Positions 38,901 through 52,490 are shown, counted from the first letter of the stretch. The stretch: 64,000 nucleotides of DNA from Mesaphorura yosii (GCA_009869945.1 WIXG01000122.1:1-64000), one strand, 5' to 3'. The notes: generated by a model from the sequence alone, not told the origin. Made by a program: numbers and translations.

Positions 38901-41605
38901 CTTTTCATAAATACCCAACGCACATGGTATAAACTTATTGCTGCAGTGGCAGTGCCATTGCTATTGAGTTTCTTTAAATAAGAAATTCTGCCCAACACAG
39001 CCTCAACCCGCAATGCAGTGCTTTCTAAGACTCACATGTTCGTCAACTTCCATCACGCCAGAGCTCAAGTTAACACTTAAGTGATTTTATAAGACATATT
39101 TCTAATCTTGGTCGCTGTAATTTGCTGCGGAGTGTCCAAAAGTCATTTCAAACCAGAAAAATTCCCAGGCCTGCCTGTAATTTTAAAAATTAAAGACCCT
39201 TCTGGCCTGACTACCCTTCCTCACTCGACTCAGTTCCTATCCTTTCATTTACTTCTTCATTACAGTGCGATGACAAGAATGAGAGAAGACTCAGAAGAGT
39301 CGAGTGAAGACCAGCAGACCCTCTTCGAAGTGGAAATGCACTTGGGGAATGCTGGCTAGCAACAATATAGGACAGGACAGTCTCCGAGCTCAAGTATCAA
39401 GTTCAGTGTTCCCAGAATCAGAATGAGTGCGAGGGTAAGTCGAATCTCGCAAGTGCACTGTCCTTTCGTCAAAACACAAGTTCCATTTTTCGAAAAGGTG
39501 GTATGCACAAATTTAGACGGCAGTCAACAGTGGAAATTGGCAACAAATTATGAACTGTCTGATTACTCATTTAAGCAGGCCCAGGGACGGAAAATTACGG
39601 CGAAATTGGTCAGAGTCTAATGCGATGCAATGGTCTGAATGAATCTGGACTCTGAAGCAAGCAAGGACGAGCAATCGAAACCTGCTCTCAGCCAATATGG
39701 CAACAGATTCGCGGACTTCGACTCTTCTTTGTGTTTTGCATTTTGCGCAGATGTAAGAAGAATTTAAATGGCAAGACAACGATAATTTTTTATTGTTTCT
39801 CCTCATTACCATTTTTACTGTACGCTTGACCTTGTTTCTGTTTCTGCAGCGAAGGAGAAGTAAGAAGTAAAGTACGCATCTCGCAACGCAAAAAGTGTGA
39901 GTTGCGCTGCAGCACGAGCACATACGTGAAGATGGAAATGTTGCGAATTGCGAATTAACACGAGCTGACGGAGTCGCATGGCTGGTTTTGTTCCGAACGC
40001 GTCGTGGAGCCGTGCCCCTGGACAAAGCGATGGGAGTTTCATATTTTGTCATTTTATGGGCATGAAATATAAACCGTCGTGTGGTGAGCCTTTGCCTTGA
40101 TGCTTTATACTTTATGCGTAGCTTCCTGGCTTTGGCTGTTTCCATTTGGTTTGGCTTGTGTACAGAAACAAATGCGAAATGAATTGATTTTTCCCTGATA
40201 GACTTTCAGCCAGCGACAACGGGCTCGAGGACGTTTCGACACGCGAGAGGCGATGATTTCTGCTTCAAAATATTTATTGCAGAATTTGGAAGCGAAGCAA
40301 ATGCAAGGCACAATTTGCTACTGGTTTGACGAAGCAGGACCTGGCTCTGGCTCGAAATCTAATTGAATTGCAGCAGACATTGGCAAAGTAAAGTAAATAA
40401 GTAATGTGACACTGCTCATCATCGCTGTGATGTGCTGTGTTACATTGCATAATCCTAATTACGCATTCTGTTATCGTTTAGCAGTTTACACGTACACGTT
40501 TCAAAAATACAAATACAACGAGATGACGACGAGAAATGACGAGGACGAGATTTCTAAACTGAGACCTGCTAAATGCTAAACGCTAAACTGACAAGACAAA
40601 CTACGCTGAGCCCTGAGCTCTTGTACGATTCCACATCCACTGCGTCGTGTTTGCTGTTTGTGGCTGTGGTATTCTCCGCTCAGGGCTGCCAGGCCAGACT
40701 CCACACCGCACGCAGGCAGCAATTTGAAGCACACAATTCAGAATGTTACTTCCTTGTTAAATTTCAAACGAGCGACAAGATAACTCGTCACTCATGCGAG
40801 TACGCAATAGCAGCAGCAGCAGTAACAACGTGACATATTCGTTTTCGTATCAGCTACAATTTACAACCCTTTGCAGTTGCCAATTTGCAATGTTCACAGC
40901 CAGAGCTCAAACGCCAAATGCGATGTGTTGCAGCAACGCGATACTCAACGGAGGCCAGCGACAGACGAAAGTCTCAGTTTCGATCTCAGCTTAAATTCTT
41001 TCTAATTCTGACTGTCAATGCCACGCCACGCCACGCCAAGCCACGCTAAATGCGTACGTAAAATTAGATTCGCGATTGTATGACTACGACTTCGACTATG
41101 ACTATGATTGCAATTTGTAATGGGGATGTTTAAACCTGTACTTTGTGTCTGCAGTCTGCGTCTGGCGCAGTCGAAGTAAAATGCTAACGTAGAATGAGTC
41201 GAATGGGCAGGAGCAGCAGACCGATTGGCATTGACAATTTTGGCATACATTTACTTTTATGCACGTACAATATTACAATGCCATTATGCCATGCTATTTT
41301 GAGACTGATGAGGAGCAGACAAAGGAAATTCAGCTTCTTAAAACAACAATTAAGTCTTAACTGCTATCAGCCTGCGTTGCGCCTTCCTCGTGTGACCTTC
41401 TCGTTATTCTCGTAGCAAAAGCAAATGCAATTCTGACGCCTGACCACCCAGCCTTTGTTTCTCCACTTCTTCAACTTGCAGCTTGCCCAGATCGTCTACG
41501 ACTGGGGACTAAGCTGACTTGAGACTAAGAAAGCTAGAAGCTCGGGACTTACAATTTGATTACATCCGTGTCCATCCGCCGTTTCCCAGCACTTGGAGAA
41601 GACAT
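17981..41605 (-). CDS. UBE2H: Ubiquitin-conjugating enzyme E2 H
   Basis: Five exons, 41605-41553, 22541-22465, 22331-22164, 18362-18234 and 18141-17981, encode 195 residues. The E2 accepts ubiquitin from E1 on Cys87 (motif [13 protein letters not shown]) and passes it to substrates, with the CTLH/GID E3 complex in known systems. The sequence follows mammalian UBE2H throughout, including [33 protein letters not shown] and the acidic serine tail [16 protein letters not shown]. Exon 1 was located 19 kb upstream by its protein match; its donor GTAAGT leaves TT, which pairs with the A opening exon 2 to give Leu18, as in human. Phases agree at all four junctions. Intron 3 is 3.8 kb. The tail is slightly longer than human (Asn/Gly/Ser insert). 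Confidence 0.93.
18363..22163 (-). other. UBE2H intron 3, 3.8 kb
   Basis: Bounded by GTAAGT (minus strand, 22163) and TTTTCAG (18363). Its content is AT-rich and cryptically simple, with short meaningless ORFs on both strands and no nested gene that I can support. Confidence 0.7.
26812..27213. mobile_element. MITE-like element with long terminal inverted repeats and TA target duplication
   Basis: Two arms, about 26812-26952 and 27057-27213, are imperfect reverse complements of each other over roughly 140-155 bases. The outer ends read CTcAAGAGGGAAGG and its complement, and both are flanked by TA (26810-26811 and 27214-27215). TA duplication is the hallmark of Tc1/mariner transposition. The central spacer of about 100 bases encodes no transposase, so this is a non-autonomous element. 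The second arm carries a short insertion (about 17 bases) relative to the first. It sits in the UBE2H first intron. Confidence 0.7.
35768..35782. repeat. (AGGC)n short tandem repeat
   Basis: Nearly four AGGC units in the UBE2H intron. The word recurs singly through the surrounding kilobases. Confidence 0.6.
38188..38213. repeat. AGAAT tandem repeat
   Basis: Imperfect tandem units of AGAAT/AGAATA within the UBE2H first intron. Confidence 0.7.
41021..41045. repeat. (CCACG)n pentanucleotide repeat
   Basis: Three perfect CCACG units, one CCAAG variant and one more CCACG, close to UBE2H exon 1. Confidence 0.8.
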
Positions 41606-43807
41606 GTTTGAAAACGAGGAGGAGGTTTTCGAAGTAATTTTGGAGACTTGTTTAGACGACCAGGCTCCAAGAAAATGATGAGAGAAGACCCAAATAATTT
41701 TCCTCGCAGAAAATTATTGGGCTGGATCGATTCGCAGACTCGCCGGAACGCAAACACTCCAAAACTCGTCACTCTCGACGGAGATACGAAACTCAACTGT
41801 CCTTCGTTCGATCTTCGATGACTGCCAGCTCACTGCTCGTTAATTTTTTTGCCAGACCCACAACACTGTCAAATAATAAACGGACGCAGGTCGAGATCGA
41901 CGTAATTGCGACGCACTTTGCTCCTTGAACTGAATTCAGTAAACTTTGCTTTGTCTCAGCAGCAGCCCCAAACTTCAGTCGCAGTTTGGCCCCACGCACG
42001 GAAATCGCCTGCTTGCATTTGTCTTCTGTTTGGGATTACGATACGGGGTCGTAAATTGCAAATGCAAAGCAATTCAACTAACTCGGGATCGCGACAACAG
42101 AGACAATTATCACATTTGCGTCTCATGTATGCTCGAACGTGGGGAACGCGACAGAGTCGTAGACTCGAATGTTGCGCAGTGCAGAGCGTAGCGAGAGATG
42201 CAGATTTACAGATGCAGCGACAGAGTCGATGTTTACAACGCCAGAGACAAAGAACAACTGCTGATCGTCCTTCTCGCCACGTACATCCTTGGGCCGTTGC
42301 ATTCGAGAGGAGGACGGAGCAGCATGTGTACGGGGTACATGAAAGCTATTGTATTGGGTTTCTAGTTTCAGCTGAGGCACAGCGCAACGGAGCAGATCTG
42401 AAACCAAATACGCACAGACACGGCGTATTGCGTACTCGTTCAGTGTATTCACTTCAGAATGAAACGGCGAGCGTGAACGAAAGGTTCAACAGGAACGAGA
42501 ACGTAGGCAAGAATTTAGGCGATTAAGCAAAAGCATACTTTGCATCAAGTACCCCAAAAGTTAAAGGTACACGAGTCGATTCAGATTCAGGACTCGAACT
42601 AAACTGTAACGGTATTGCTGTGATAAGTTGATAAGGCAGCAGAAGACAAGTTGATAAGCAATCCACCAGCATCTGGGGCTCGTGAGCGGCGAGCCAAGCT
42701 AGATCCAGCCAGCAACTAGCAACTACTCCGGTCGGTCAAGCCAAGTCTCCTGAGAGTTGTCAAGTGATCAAGAGGCAATACAAGACGTAAGCCCCATATC
42801 ACATTAATTAACATTTCAACCATAAGTAAAGCCAGTAGCCAGCATGGATGAGGAAAACCAGGATCAGAGAGAAGTTTTCACCACACGCCATGGGTACAAT
42901 TACAACCCTGCAAGGACCTCCGCCCTCGTCGCATGTTGTCTACTGCACCCTCACACGTGCACTTTTCTGGGTTTTTCAAGAAAATCAGTATTGTCGGGAT
43001 GGATATTGGGATGTCGTTCCCCTCCATTCGGACCTGCTTCGTAGGAGCAACAAGAGATGGGTCATGTTCACTCATTACTCTCCTCTGCATGCCGTAGCAA
43101 TAGCAGCAAACCGTCGAATGTGAATTTTGTGAATATGAGCACTGCACTGTGAGCGATGCATACGCGCATATTTCAAATGAAAAAAGCCCGAAACCTACAA
43201 AGCCTGTGAAAGGCAATGCTTCCCTTGCTGCTATGACTTCTTTGTGCATACAAAAACCTGAGCCGTGTCTTGTGTTGTCCGTTGTTGTGAGTGCGAGTGT
43301 CTCGGACGTTTAATCCAACCGCCAACGGCCAACAAACTCTGAGGAAGAATTTAAGTTTACTTGCAGGTTACGCGTTCAGCGGTCATCACTGCCATCGCAT
43401 TCCTTCCAGACGAGACTGCTACTGCCTTAATTAGTGATTTCGTTTTAGTCTTATTTTAGTCATAATTCAAGTGCTCTTCTATCTTAGTTCCTTGTAAATA
43501 GAACGTTCACTGCCCAAGTTGCTCTCTTTTTAAGACACGATCGGCTCAATATTGCCTTGAATAATTATTGTTAAGTTAATACTTAGTGTTAAGTGCTATT
43601 TTAGTAACGTTATCTCTTATCCTGTGTTCATCGGCTCACATTCGTCTTTCTGCACCAGAATCCAGTCGAGTGGTCTTTGAATGCTGAAGAGGTATGAAGC
43701 CCGAAATCGTTTATTGATCCTGAAGTAACTTTGTAGTTGTTAACTCGCTAATTGGCGAAACTTTTTTTTTCATAATTTCAGTTCTGCAAGCTAGAAGGAA
43801 AGGTAAC
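41606..43807. other. Divergent intergenic region between UBE2H and Polo
   Basis: The two genes are transcribed away from each other, so both promoters probably lie in these 2.2 kb. A plus-strand ORF of 206 codons (41906-42526) has low-complexity Arg/Gln-rich translation and no family likeness. A 66-codon ORF begins at an ATG at 42844, also unrecognised. A spliced Polo 5' UTR is suggested by a GTATG donor at 43692 and a pyrimidine tract plus TTTCAG at 43781. No TATA box was assigned. Confidence 0.4.
43692..43781 (+). other. Probable 5' UTR intron of Polo
   Basis: GTATGAAG donor and a CTTTTTTTTTCATAATTTCAG acceptor enclose 90 bases ending 26 bases before the Polo start codon. It is predicted from splice consensus alone. 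Confidence 0.45.
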
Positions 43808-46838
<3,031 letters not shown>

Positions 46839-47059
46839 ATTTAAGATCCCATTACTTTTAAATTCAGCGCAAATTTATAGTTTCCTACCAATTAATTGCC
46901 ACTGCCAATATTTCTATTTCTTTGGTAAAATAGGTGTACACTTATCATTGCAGTGTCATAATCTCAAGAGTGAAGCCTCCAATTGTATTCCAGAATTAGT
47001 TCAATTAGGATAAACTCCAATACGAAACTCAGGTGTACTTTTACTGAAACACACTTGTA

Positions 47060-47065
47060 AATAAA
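47060..47065 (+). terminator. Poly(A) signal AATAAA, proximal, Polo
   Basis: Exact AATAAA about 220 bases after the Polo stop codon. Confidence 0.45.
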
Positions 47066-47137
47066 ACGCTAATGAAATCTGCGCGGTCCAACTTTTGTAA
47101 TCTTAATTAGAATCCACATGTGATCAAATTTTCCAGT

Positions 47138-47143
47138 TTTATT
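47138..47143 (-). terminator. Poly(A) signal AATAAA, ARL3
   Basis: TTTATT on the plus strand reads AATAAA on the minus strand, about 245 bases after the ARL3 stop. It is the nearest exact signal I found. Confidence 0.35.
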
Positions 47144-47300
47144 GTATCAATGCTCGCTTGTATTCTTGTAAGTTTTACTGAATCACCGTTTGGCCAATTT
47201 TAGTTTCGTTCCAATGTAATTTTAATATTGCTCAGTATTTTCATACATTTTCGTACTTTTATAATTCAATTGTGTACTTGAAACAGTGATTTGAACTGTG

Positions 47301-47306
47301 AATAAA
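47301..47306 (+). terminator. Poly(A) signal AATAAA, distal, Polo
   Basis: Exact AATAAA about 460 bases after the Polo stop. Its use would bring the transcript to within about 80 bases of the ARL3 stop codon. Confidence 0.4.
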
Positions 47307-47386
47307 GAAATGAATGAATTTTCCCTTGCATGCAAATATTTGCGCCTTGTCGCCATTTATAACAAAACATTTAACATATTTGAAGT

Positions 47387-48203
47387 TCACTTCTTTCGCA
47401 TGGTCTTTAAAGCCCATTCAATCCCATCCTGAAATCACAAGAGACACGTCGAAAGTAAGCCAACGCCAATCCGTAAACCTTGCAAAAAGTTGACAATCTT
47501 ATTACCTTCACACCTTCGCCCGTCGCTGCCGAGCAGCCCTGAATTTGCCAAGCTCTGTCTCTCACCGTGTGGAGGTTCAGCGAGCGAGCAATTTCGGAGG
47601 CGGACGCGGAGTCAGCCAAGTCTTGTTTATTTGCAAAAACCAGAAGCGGCACACCGCTCATTTTCTCGTCCTCCATCAAATCAAACAAAATTTCGCCGCT
47701 TTCTGTGAGCCGCTTCCGATCAGCACTGTCGATCACATAAATCTGAAACGGTCGAATAGGACAACCAGAAAAAGTCATGACTAATATTCATGCAGATGCA
47801 AATGCTCATGAACTCCTGAAGAAATACCAGAGCGTCAGCGTTTTCGAGGTAATTTGTCCAGTATGGTCGAATATTCCTTTGCCCACCGACGTCCCAGACA
47901 TTTAACCGGAACCCTCCTTCTGTCTGTACCGTCTTCACGTTGAATCCTCGAGTCGGACTCGTCTTTGTGTGTTCGTCAGACTCATTCGCTAGCATCTTAA
48001 GGAGTGTCGTCTTCCCAGCATTGTCTAATCCTAGAAGAAGTATTCGGTACTGCGTCATTCCGCTGTTTGACGACGTGTGAGACGCCAGTTTCCTCAGCAG
48101 TGCCAGTAAACCCTGTAGAGAAAGTTCATGACAGGTCTTAGAAGAAAGTGCGAACAGGTTCAAGGCCAAAATTCAATGGAAGAGTTGTTTTCGTTCTCAC
48201 CAT
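47387..48203 (-). CDS. ARL3: ADP-ribosylation factor-like GTPase ARL3
   Basis: Four coding exons, 48203-48201, 48112-47828, 47742-47506 and 47428-47387, encode 188 residues. ARL3 is a small GTPase that releases lipidated cargo from UNC119 and PDE6D carriers into cilia. Nucleotide-binding motifs are complete: P-loop GLDNAGKT (29-36), switch I around TRGFNVKT, switch [13 protein letters not shown] (134-137) and CSAATGEGV. The N-terminal helix [10 protein letters not shown] and [13 protein letters not shown] match ARL3 better than ARL2. The first coding exon is only the ATG, directly followed by a GTGAGA donor, so the protein reads M-GLLALL. A Ser/Asn-rich insert ([11 protein letters not shown]) lengthens the turn before the first strand compared with human. 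The neighbour Polo is convergent. Confidence 0.93.
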
Positions 48204-48920
48204 GATTAACGAAAGTGAAAACACAGATTCAGTTTATTCAGTTACAGATTTTGATGAGCTGATACGCCACGATAGCATTCAATGAATGGGCACAGCTGTT
48301 TCAGTTCTTATCACTGTTGCTTTATCTTTATCCGCTGCCTGAGCAAAATGCACACTCGGTCAAAATACTGTCGATTGCAGAGGACGACGGGTCAGAGGTT
48401 AAAAGCTCCAGCCCAGAATGTATGAAGTTCACTGAATGAACAATGGCTCCTTGTTGTTTGTGAGGTCTTGCTTGTGTAGTCGTTGAGTCGTTGCAATCTT
48501 GGACTGCAGATTGCGAAATCTTCAATGTATTAATGGAACGTGCACGGACCGATTAAAGCGAATAGCAAATTGGTCTAAATTACAGCGTAGCGTAAAAGTT
48601 GTATCGTGGTGCACGTAATATGGCAATATAAAGTTGAGTGCTTGACGGTTTGTAAGCCTCTCGACATGAGTCAAGCCAAGTCAAGTACAAGGTCTTGGAA
48701 TGGAGAAAGCATGAAGCAATTCAATAATCACCATTTTGTTGTGATTCTGGCGGATTTCAGTCGTCATTAGTTACGTTGAAGTTGAACCAAACAATTCGAA
48801 GTGAAAGACGAATGAGATCCAAGAGACAAGCAAACTTTTCACAATTTCCACTCCGTTCATGTCGGACGCAATGCTGGAAATGATACTGACAACGATCCAT
48901 TATTTTCAAATGAACTGAGT
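48204..48920. other. ARL3 upstream region
   Basis: Contains the ARL3 5' UTR and probable promoter. There is no coding exon or repeat I can support. Confidence 0.35.
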
Positions 48921-49142
48921 CTAGACATTTTTCTTCTTGCTATTCAGCTCCAATCCTCTTCGTAGTCTGTGTCGATCTATTCTTTCCCCCAGGCGGAGGT
49001 GGCTGATGCCGAGTCTGGCGTCATCCTCACCCACTTTTCTTGTAGTACCTGATGCCAGCTCCGTAGACTGCTCCTCGGGTTTCCATGGATTGTTCCCTAT
49101 CAGACCATCTGGGGTCTTCCTCATCATACGTAAATTTACCAT
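48921..49142 (-). CDS. Candidate small ORF or terminal exon, unknown
   Basis: Seventy-three codons on the minus strand with coding-like composition: hydrophilic, beginning MVNLRMMRKTPDG, then NNPWKPEEQS, a charged middle VGEDDARLG and a basic end RHRLRRGLELNSKKKNV. I do not recognise it. It could be a short gene or the last exon of a gene extending to higher coordinates; no convincing upstream exon was found, and no AATAAA follows closely. The opposite strand is open too, which weakens the call. Confidence 0.25.
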   Translation of the reverse strand: MVNLRMMRKTPDGLIGNNPWKPEEQSTELASGTTRKVGEDDARLGISHLRLGERIDRHRLRRGLELNSKKKNV

Positions 49143-49899
49143 ACAACATCCTTTGACAATAATAACTGGACAAACATACAGTATTTATATATTTATACAA
49201 TAGATTATCGGACGTAAAAGGCCAAAATTAGGAACCATTTCTAATGCAACATTTAACTTACAAAATCATTATTTGCAAACAGGATGAGAGAGTCTAATTG
49301 TCCAAGTAGAACACCGATGAGTAAAGCACAGATAAGTTGATTTGCTAGCTAGATTTTAGATATCTCTTCTATCTTAATGCTTCGACTTTAGAGTCAAACT
49401 AGAAACAACAGTTAAATTACAGTCCAACTACAGTTTCCACAGAATTCACCACTTCACAGCAAAAGACGCTCGGGAAATTCTTCTCGTGCATTGATGCTTG
49501 TTTTCCATTTCATTACATAGATCATAGGGAGAATCACTCCTGTCTTGAAAACTGTGTTGTGAATGATTCAGACCTTTTCCGTAAGTAAACTGCTAGTTTA
49601 ATAATTCAGCTGATCGAGCATTGGTCCACTCAGAATTTGGATCGGACCAACTCACTAAAGGAGTCTGCAAAGATAAGGTAAACTTATCACGAACTCAGAA
49701 TCACCGAACTACATCGCATTGATGAGTTGTTTCAAAGTTACAATTCTGCCCTTTTATTTATCCATTCACCCAGATGGCAGATACGAAGCCAGTCGGTAAC
49801 AAAGTCGAGTTTGGTTCCAAAGACTGAGCCTAGAGGTTTTGAAGCCCCGCTGAAACGGAAGTCAAACACGATAATGCCATCAGAGGTGGAATAACATAG
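49143..49899. other. Unassigned region upstream of the 49.9 kb coding candidate
   Basis: No firm exon. An ATG at 49774 opens a 17-codon frame. A block near 49843-49863 repeats a block at about 50013-50033 (see the repeat entry), suggesting related coding sequence whose exon structure I could not resolve. Confidence 0.3.
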
Positions 49900-50033
49900 A
49901 TAAAGTCGAAGCCTACGGACTGTGAACTTTGGAAGAATTCAAAACCCTTGGATATCAAAGAACACGATGGTGGCAAAGGCGGAACAAAGAGTGAGGTTGC
50001 AGCTGCACACTCTGAAGCCCCGCTGAAGGAGTC
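49843..50033 (+). repeat. Imperfect direct repeat pair
   Basis: TGAAGCCCCGCTGAA occurs near 49843 and again near 50013, with similar bases following (CGGAAGTCAA versus GGAGTCAA). In the second copy it encodes SEAPLKES within the candidate gene; in the first it encodes FEAPLKRKS. Confidence 0.5.
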
Positions 50034-50244
50034 AAGGCCCGTCGATATCATCACAGGAACAGGAATCTCAAACAATGATGACCCCAATGGTGGTGGTGGT
50101 GGTAGCGGAGAAGCGTCCAGCAACTCCAGACCAAGATGGCAATGGCCAAAGAACGGCAAGGCAAAGGCGCAAGAGGAGTCCATCGTGGAGGTGCCGGTAA
50201 TCGGGTCGGACGTCCAAGATAGCCAACGTCGACGCGAGGACTAG
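49900..50244 (+). CDS. Candidate 3' coding exon of a hydrophilic protein, unknown
   Basis: An open plus-strand frame of about 114 codons starts right after an AG (catag, 49895-49899) that could be an acceptor, and runs to TAG at 50242-50244. The product is hydrophilic, with Lys/Glu-rich parts, a run of five glycines after NNDDPN, and an SRPRWQWPKNGK segment. A poly(A) signal follows at 50496. There is no ATG in the early part and no identified family, so it is at best the last exon of a gene whose upstream exons I could not place. Confidence 0.3.
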   Translation: MKSKPTDCELWKNSKPLDIKEHDGGKGGTKSEVAAAHSEAPLKESRPVDIITGTGISNNDDPNGGGGGSGEASSNSRPRWQWPKNGKAKAQEESIVEVPVIGSDVQDSQRRRED

Positions 50245-52490
50245 AAGGCTAAAAGAATGAGAAGATGCGAAATACGAAGGCGCGAAAAACATCCGTCATT
50301 GCTGTACCCATTTTCTAAAGCACAGCTACGCGCGATGAACCTTCTAAGTTCGGATACTGATTTTGACTTTGATTAGATTAACGAGCATTACTAGGCATAA
50401 AATAGTGCACTGCGGGGACATTAAGAGTATGATACCTGTTGAACTAAAAGTAAGGTATGAATTAAGTTATGCTTTAATGTTTTACTATTTGTTACAATAA
50501 ATTTTATTCAGTAACGTTTCAGTGTTTGTTAACGATGATCGTTTGTTCTTCTGCGTTTGGGCATATCGCCATTATAAAAACTTTCCGTTGCCAGCTGCTT
50601 GCATGCCTTCAGATTCCAGACGACTTCGACTCCGAGCAAGTGACTGCACAGCAACTGAATGGTTTTGTCATTCCGGCTTTCATCTTTCGGTTCCAGATGG
50701 AGAAATTGAAGTCCACCGGGACCGAGCCTCATCATTCCAGTAGTGCTGGAAAATTCCACATGTTCAGCTTTAAATTTGCAACTAAAGAATAGCTTGCTGG
50801 GCTCTCAAGTACTACAGCGGCCGGCGGCCTTGGCCAGAGTTTTCTAGAAGTCATGAGACAAGACAAAATGCAGTACAGGAGTGAGACGGAGCCAAAGCCA
50901 AAACAACGACTTATCAACACTTCATGCTTTGTAGTGGCAGTTTCCATCTTGAGCTTTGTCGTTGTCGTAAACTGGAATGCGACACTCCGTTTTGAGATAG
51001 GCAGCTAAGCTTAAGAGTGGATTGGCTTCGGACACTTGACATTAGCACTTTGAACCAGTGCTGAACTGGACTGGATTTGCTTTAGATGACATAATTACGA
51101 CAAGAGATTACGTGCAGTTCACTTGCATGACACCCATTCAATGTTTCTTTTGTCACATGCAAAATTAAGCCAAGTCAAGCCATAATTACTGTTCGTGATC
51201 CGTGATCATTCTGTCAAAGTCAAACTCCGGGGCTGATCATTTCATCACCAACATCATCGTAATCATCTTGCATTGCAGAGACTTCATGATTAACGAATGT
51301 CATGTAAAAAACGAAAAATAAATCGCATCGCAGTCGCAAGAAGAGTGCTGCAAGCCAAAGCCATGCCTGGCATTGCAGCAGGGTAACGAGTAACTGAATA
51401 ACGGACGACGTCCGTCCAATCAACACAAAGAAACCACTAAACCTGAATACACCAGCAAAAGCATTTGAAAATCACAGGATTAGCAACACTGACGACTGAT
51501 GAGGATACGCAGTGAGAAGTGAGAAACCAACGCAATTGAGCGAGCCACAAGCATCTCCACAATTAAGTTCATACATACTCGAATACTTGTGCTTAATACA
51601 CGTCGTAGAGCTAGAGCCCACCAGAAGAGCTGAATGCTGAATCCCATTTAGCAGTTAGCTCATAATGTACGCTGCTAGCCATGGTTTGGCTTTACATCAC
51701 CAGTTTCACAAGGTTATAAAAAAGATCAAGTTGTTCGTGAACATTCGTCATTCAGCCTCATTAACTTGAAGAGCCAACATCGGCAGCACCACCACAGTTG
51801 ACGACGGACGGGCCCGCCACGCGTGTATCATGCAGTGCACAGCGACAGATTCGAATTAATTAAGGACAACAATGTGCACTGCCCAGCGCAGATACGATTT
51901 TAGAGTATCAGTTTAATTTTGACTAATTCAAATTAACTTACTCGTAAATTTTGAAGTTTGCATCGTAGTGCAGTGTTTTTGCATAACTTTACCTAGTTAA
52001 GATACGTTTTATCAAGCTGACCACCGGAATTACCGATGAAAATTAATGGAAAAAGCTTTTCTTGGGTTCTTCTGTACTGCATCTCCTGTCTCTCGCCAGC
52101 GATATCATTTCTCTCACAATTGTGGCTGTTATGGTCACCCAACACCAACATCAACATTAACTTCAAGTACAACAAGCAAGCCGCCTTGTCAAGTTTGTCA
52201 AGATTCCTAATTGGAAACGAATTTTGGATCTTGTACTAGAGACGAGTGCTCGAATCTAATTTAGTCTCGCATTCGACGTAGCTTCTTTTAATATTCTTGT
52301 CATTAGAGTTTAGCTTTAGTTTACTTAGTTAACTTTCCTGAATATCTCGCTTTAACGTTGTTTGTGCCGCCTTCTGTTCTTTGGAGGCCGTTCAAGTGAT
52401 CAGTTAGGTTAGTTTTCAGAAGAGTTAAGGTTAGGAGTTTCGATTCGCATCGCGTCTGTTAGGCAGTCGATAGCTTTGATATCTACAACA
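50245..52490. other. Intergenic upstream of the acyltransferase gene
   Basis: Holds the AATAAA at 50496 and the presumed promoter and 5' UTR of the acyltransferase. Short overlapping ORFs on both strands at 50522-50792 look like chance. Confidence 0.35.
50496..50501 (+). terminator. Poly(A) signal AATAAA
   Basis: Exact AATAAA about 250 bases after the stop of the plus-strand candidate ending at 50244; mild support for that being a real transcript end. Confidence 0.35.

Larger units (their letters stand above)
22542..41552 (-). other. UBE2H intron 1, 19 kb
   Basis: The region between UBE2H coding exons 1 and 2. It is built largely of imperfectly repeated short words (GCAATTGC, TTGCGATTGCG, TGGCATGGCA, CGAATACG, GGCAGGCA) with many short ORFs on both strands, none resembling a known protein. 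It holds an inverted-repeat mobile element (26812-27213) and a few short tandem repeats listed separately. Untranslated or alternative first exons could lie here but cannot be seen. Confidence 0.75.
46839..47386. other. Shared 3' region of Polo (+) and ARL3 (-)
   Basis: Tail-to-tail spacer of about 550 bases containing two plus-strand AATAAA signals (47060 and 47301) and one minus-strand AATAAA (47143-47138). It carries no coding signal. Confidence 0.6.

Noticed and set aside
39567-40145. 192-codon minus-strand ORF in the UBE2H intron
   Set aside because: Many Arg/Cys/Ser codons from repeated short words; no domain and no splice or start context.
41906-42526. 206-codon plus-strand ORF between UBE2H and Polo
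   Set aside because: It starts at a TTG, its translation is low-complexity and Arg/Gln-rich, and it lies in simple-sequence promoter DNA; it probably arises by chance.
42844-43044. ATG-led ORF MDEENQDQREVF upstream of Polo, considered as an alternative first exon
   Set aside because: The second half turns Cys/Pro/Ser-rich and random, and no donor links it in frame to Polo exon 1.
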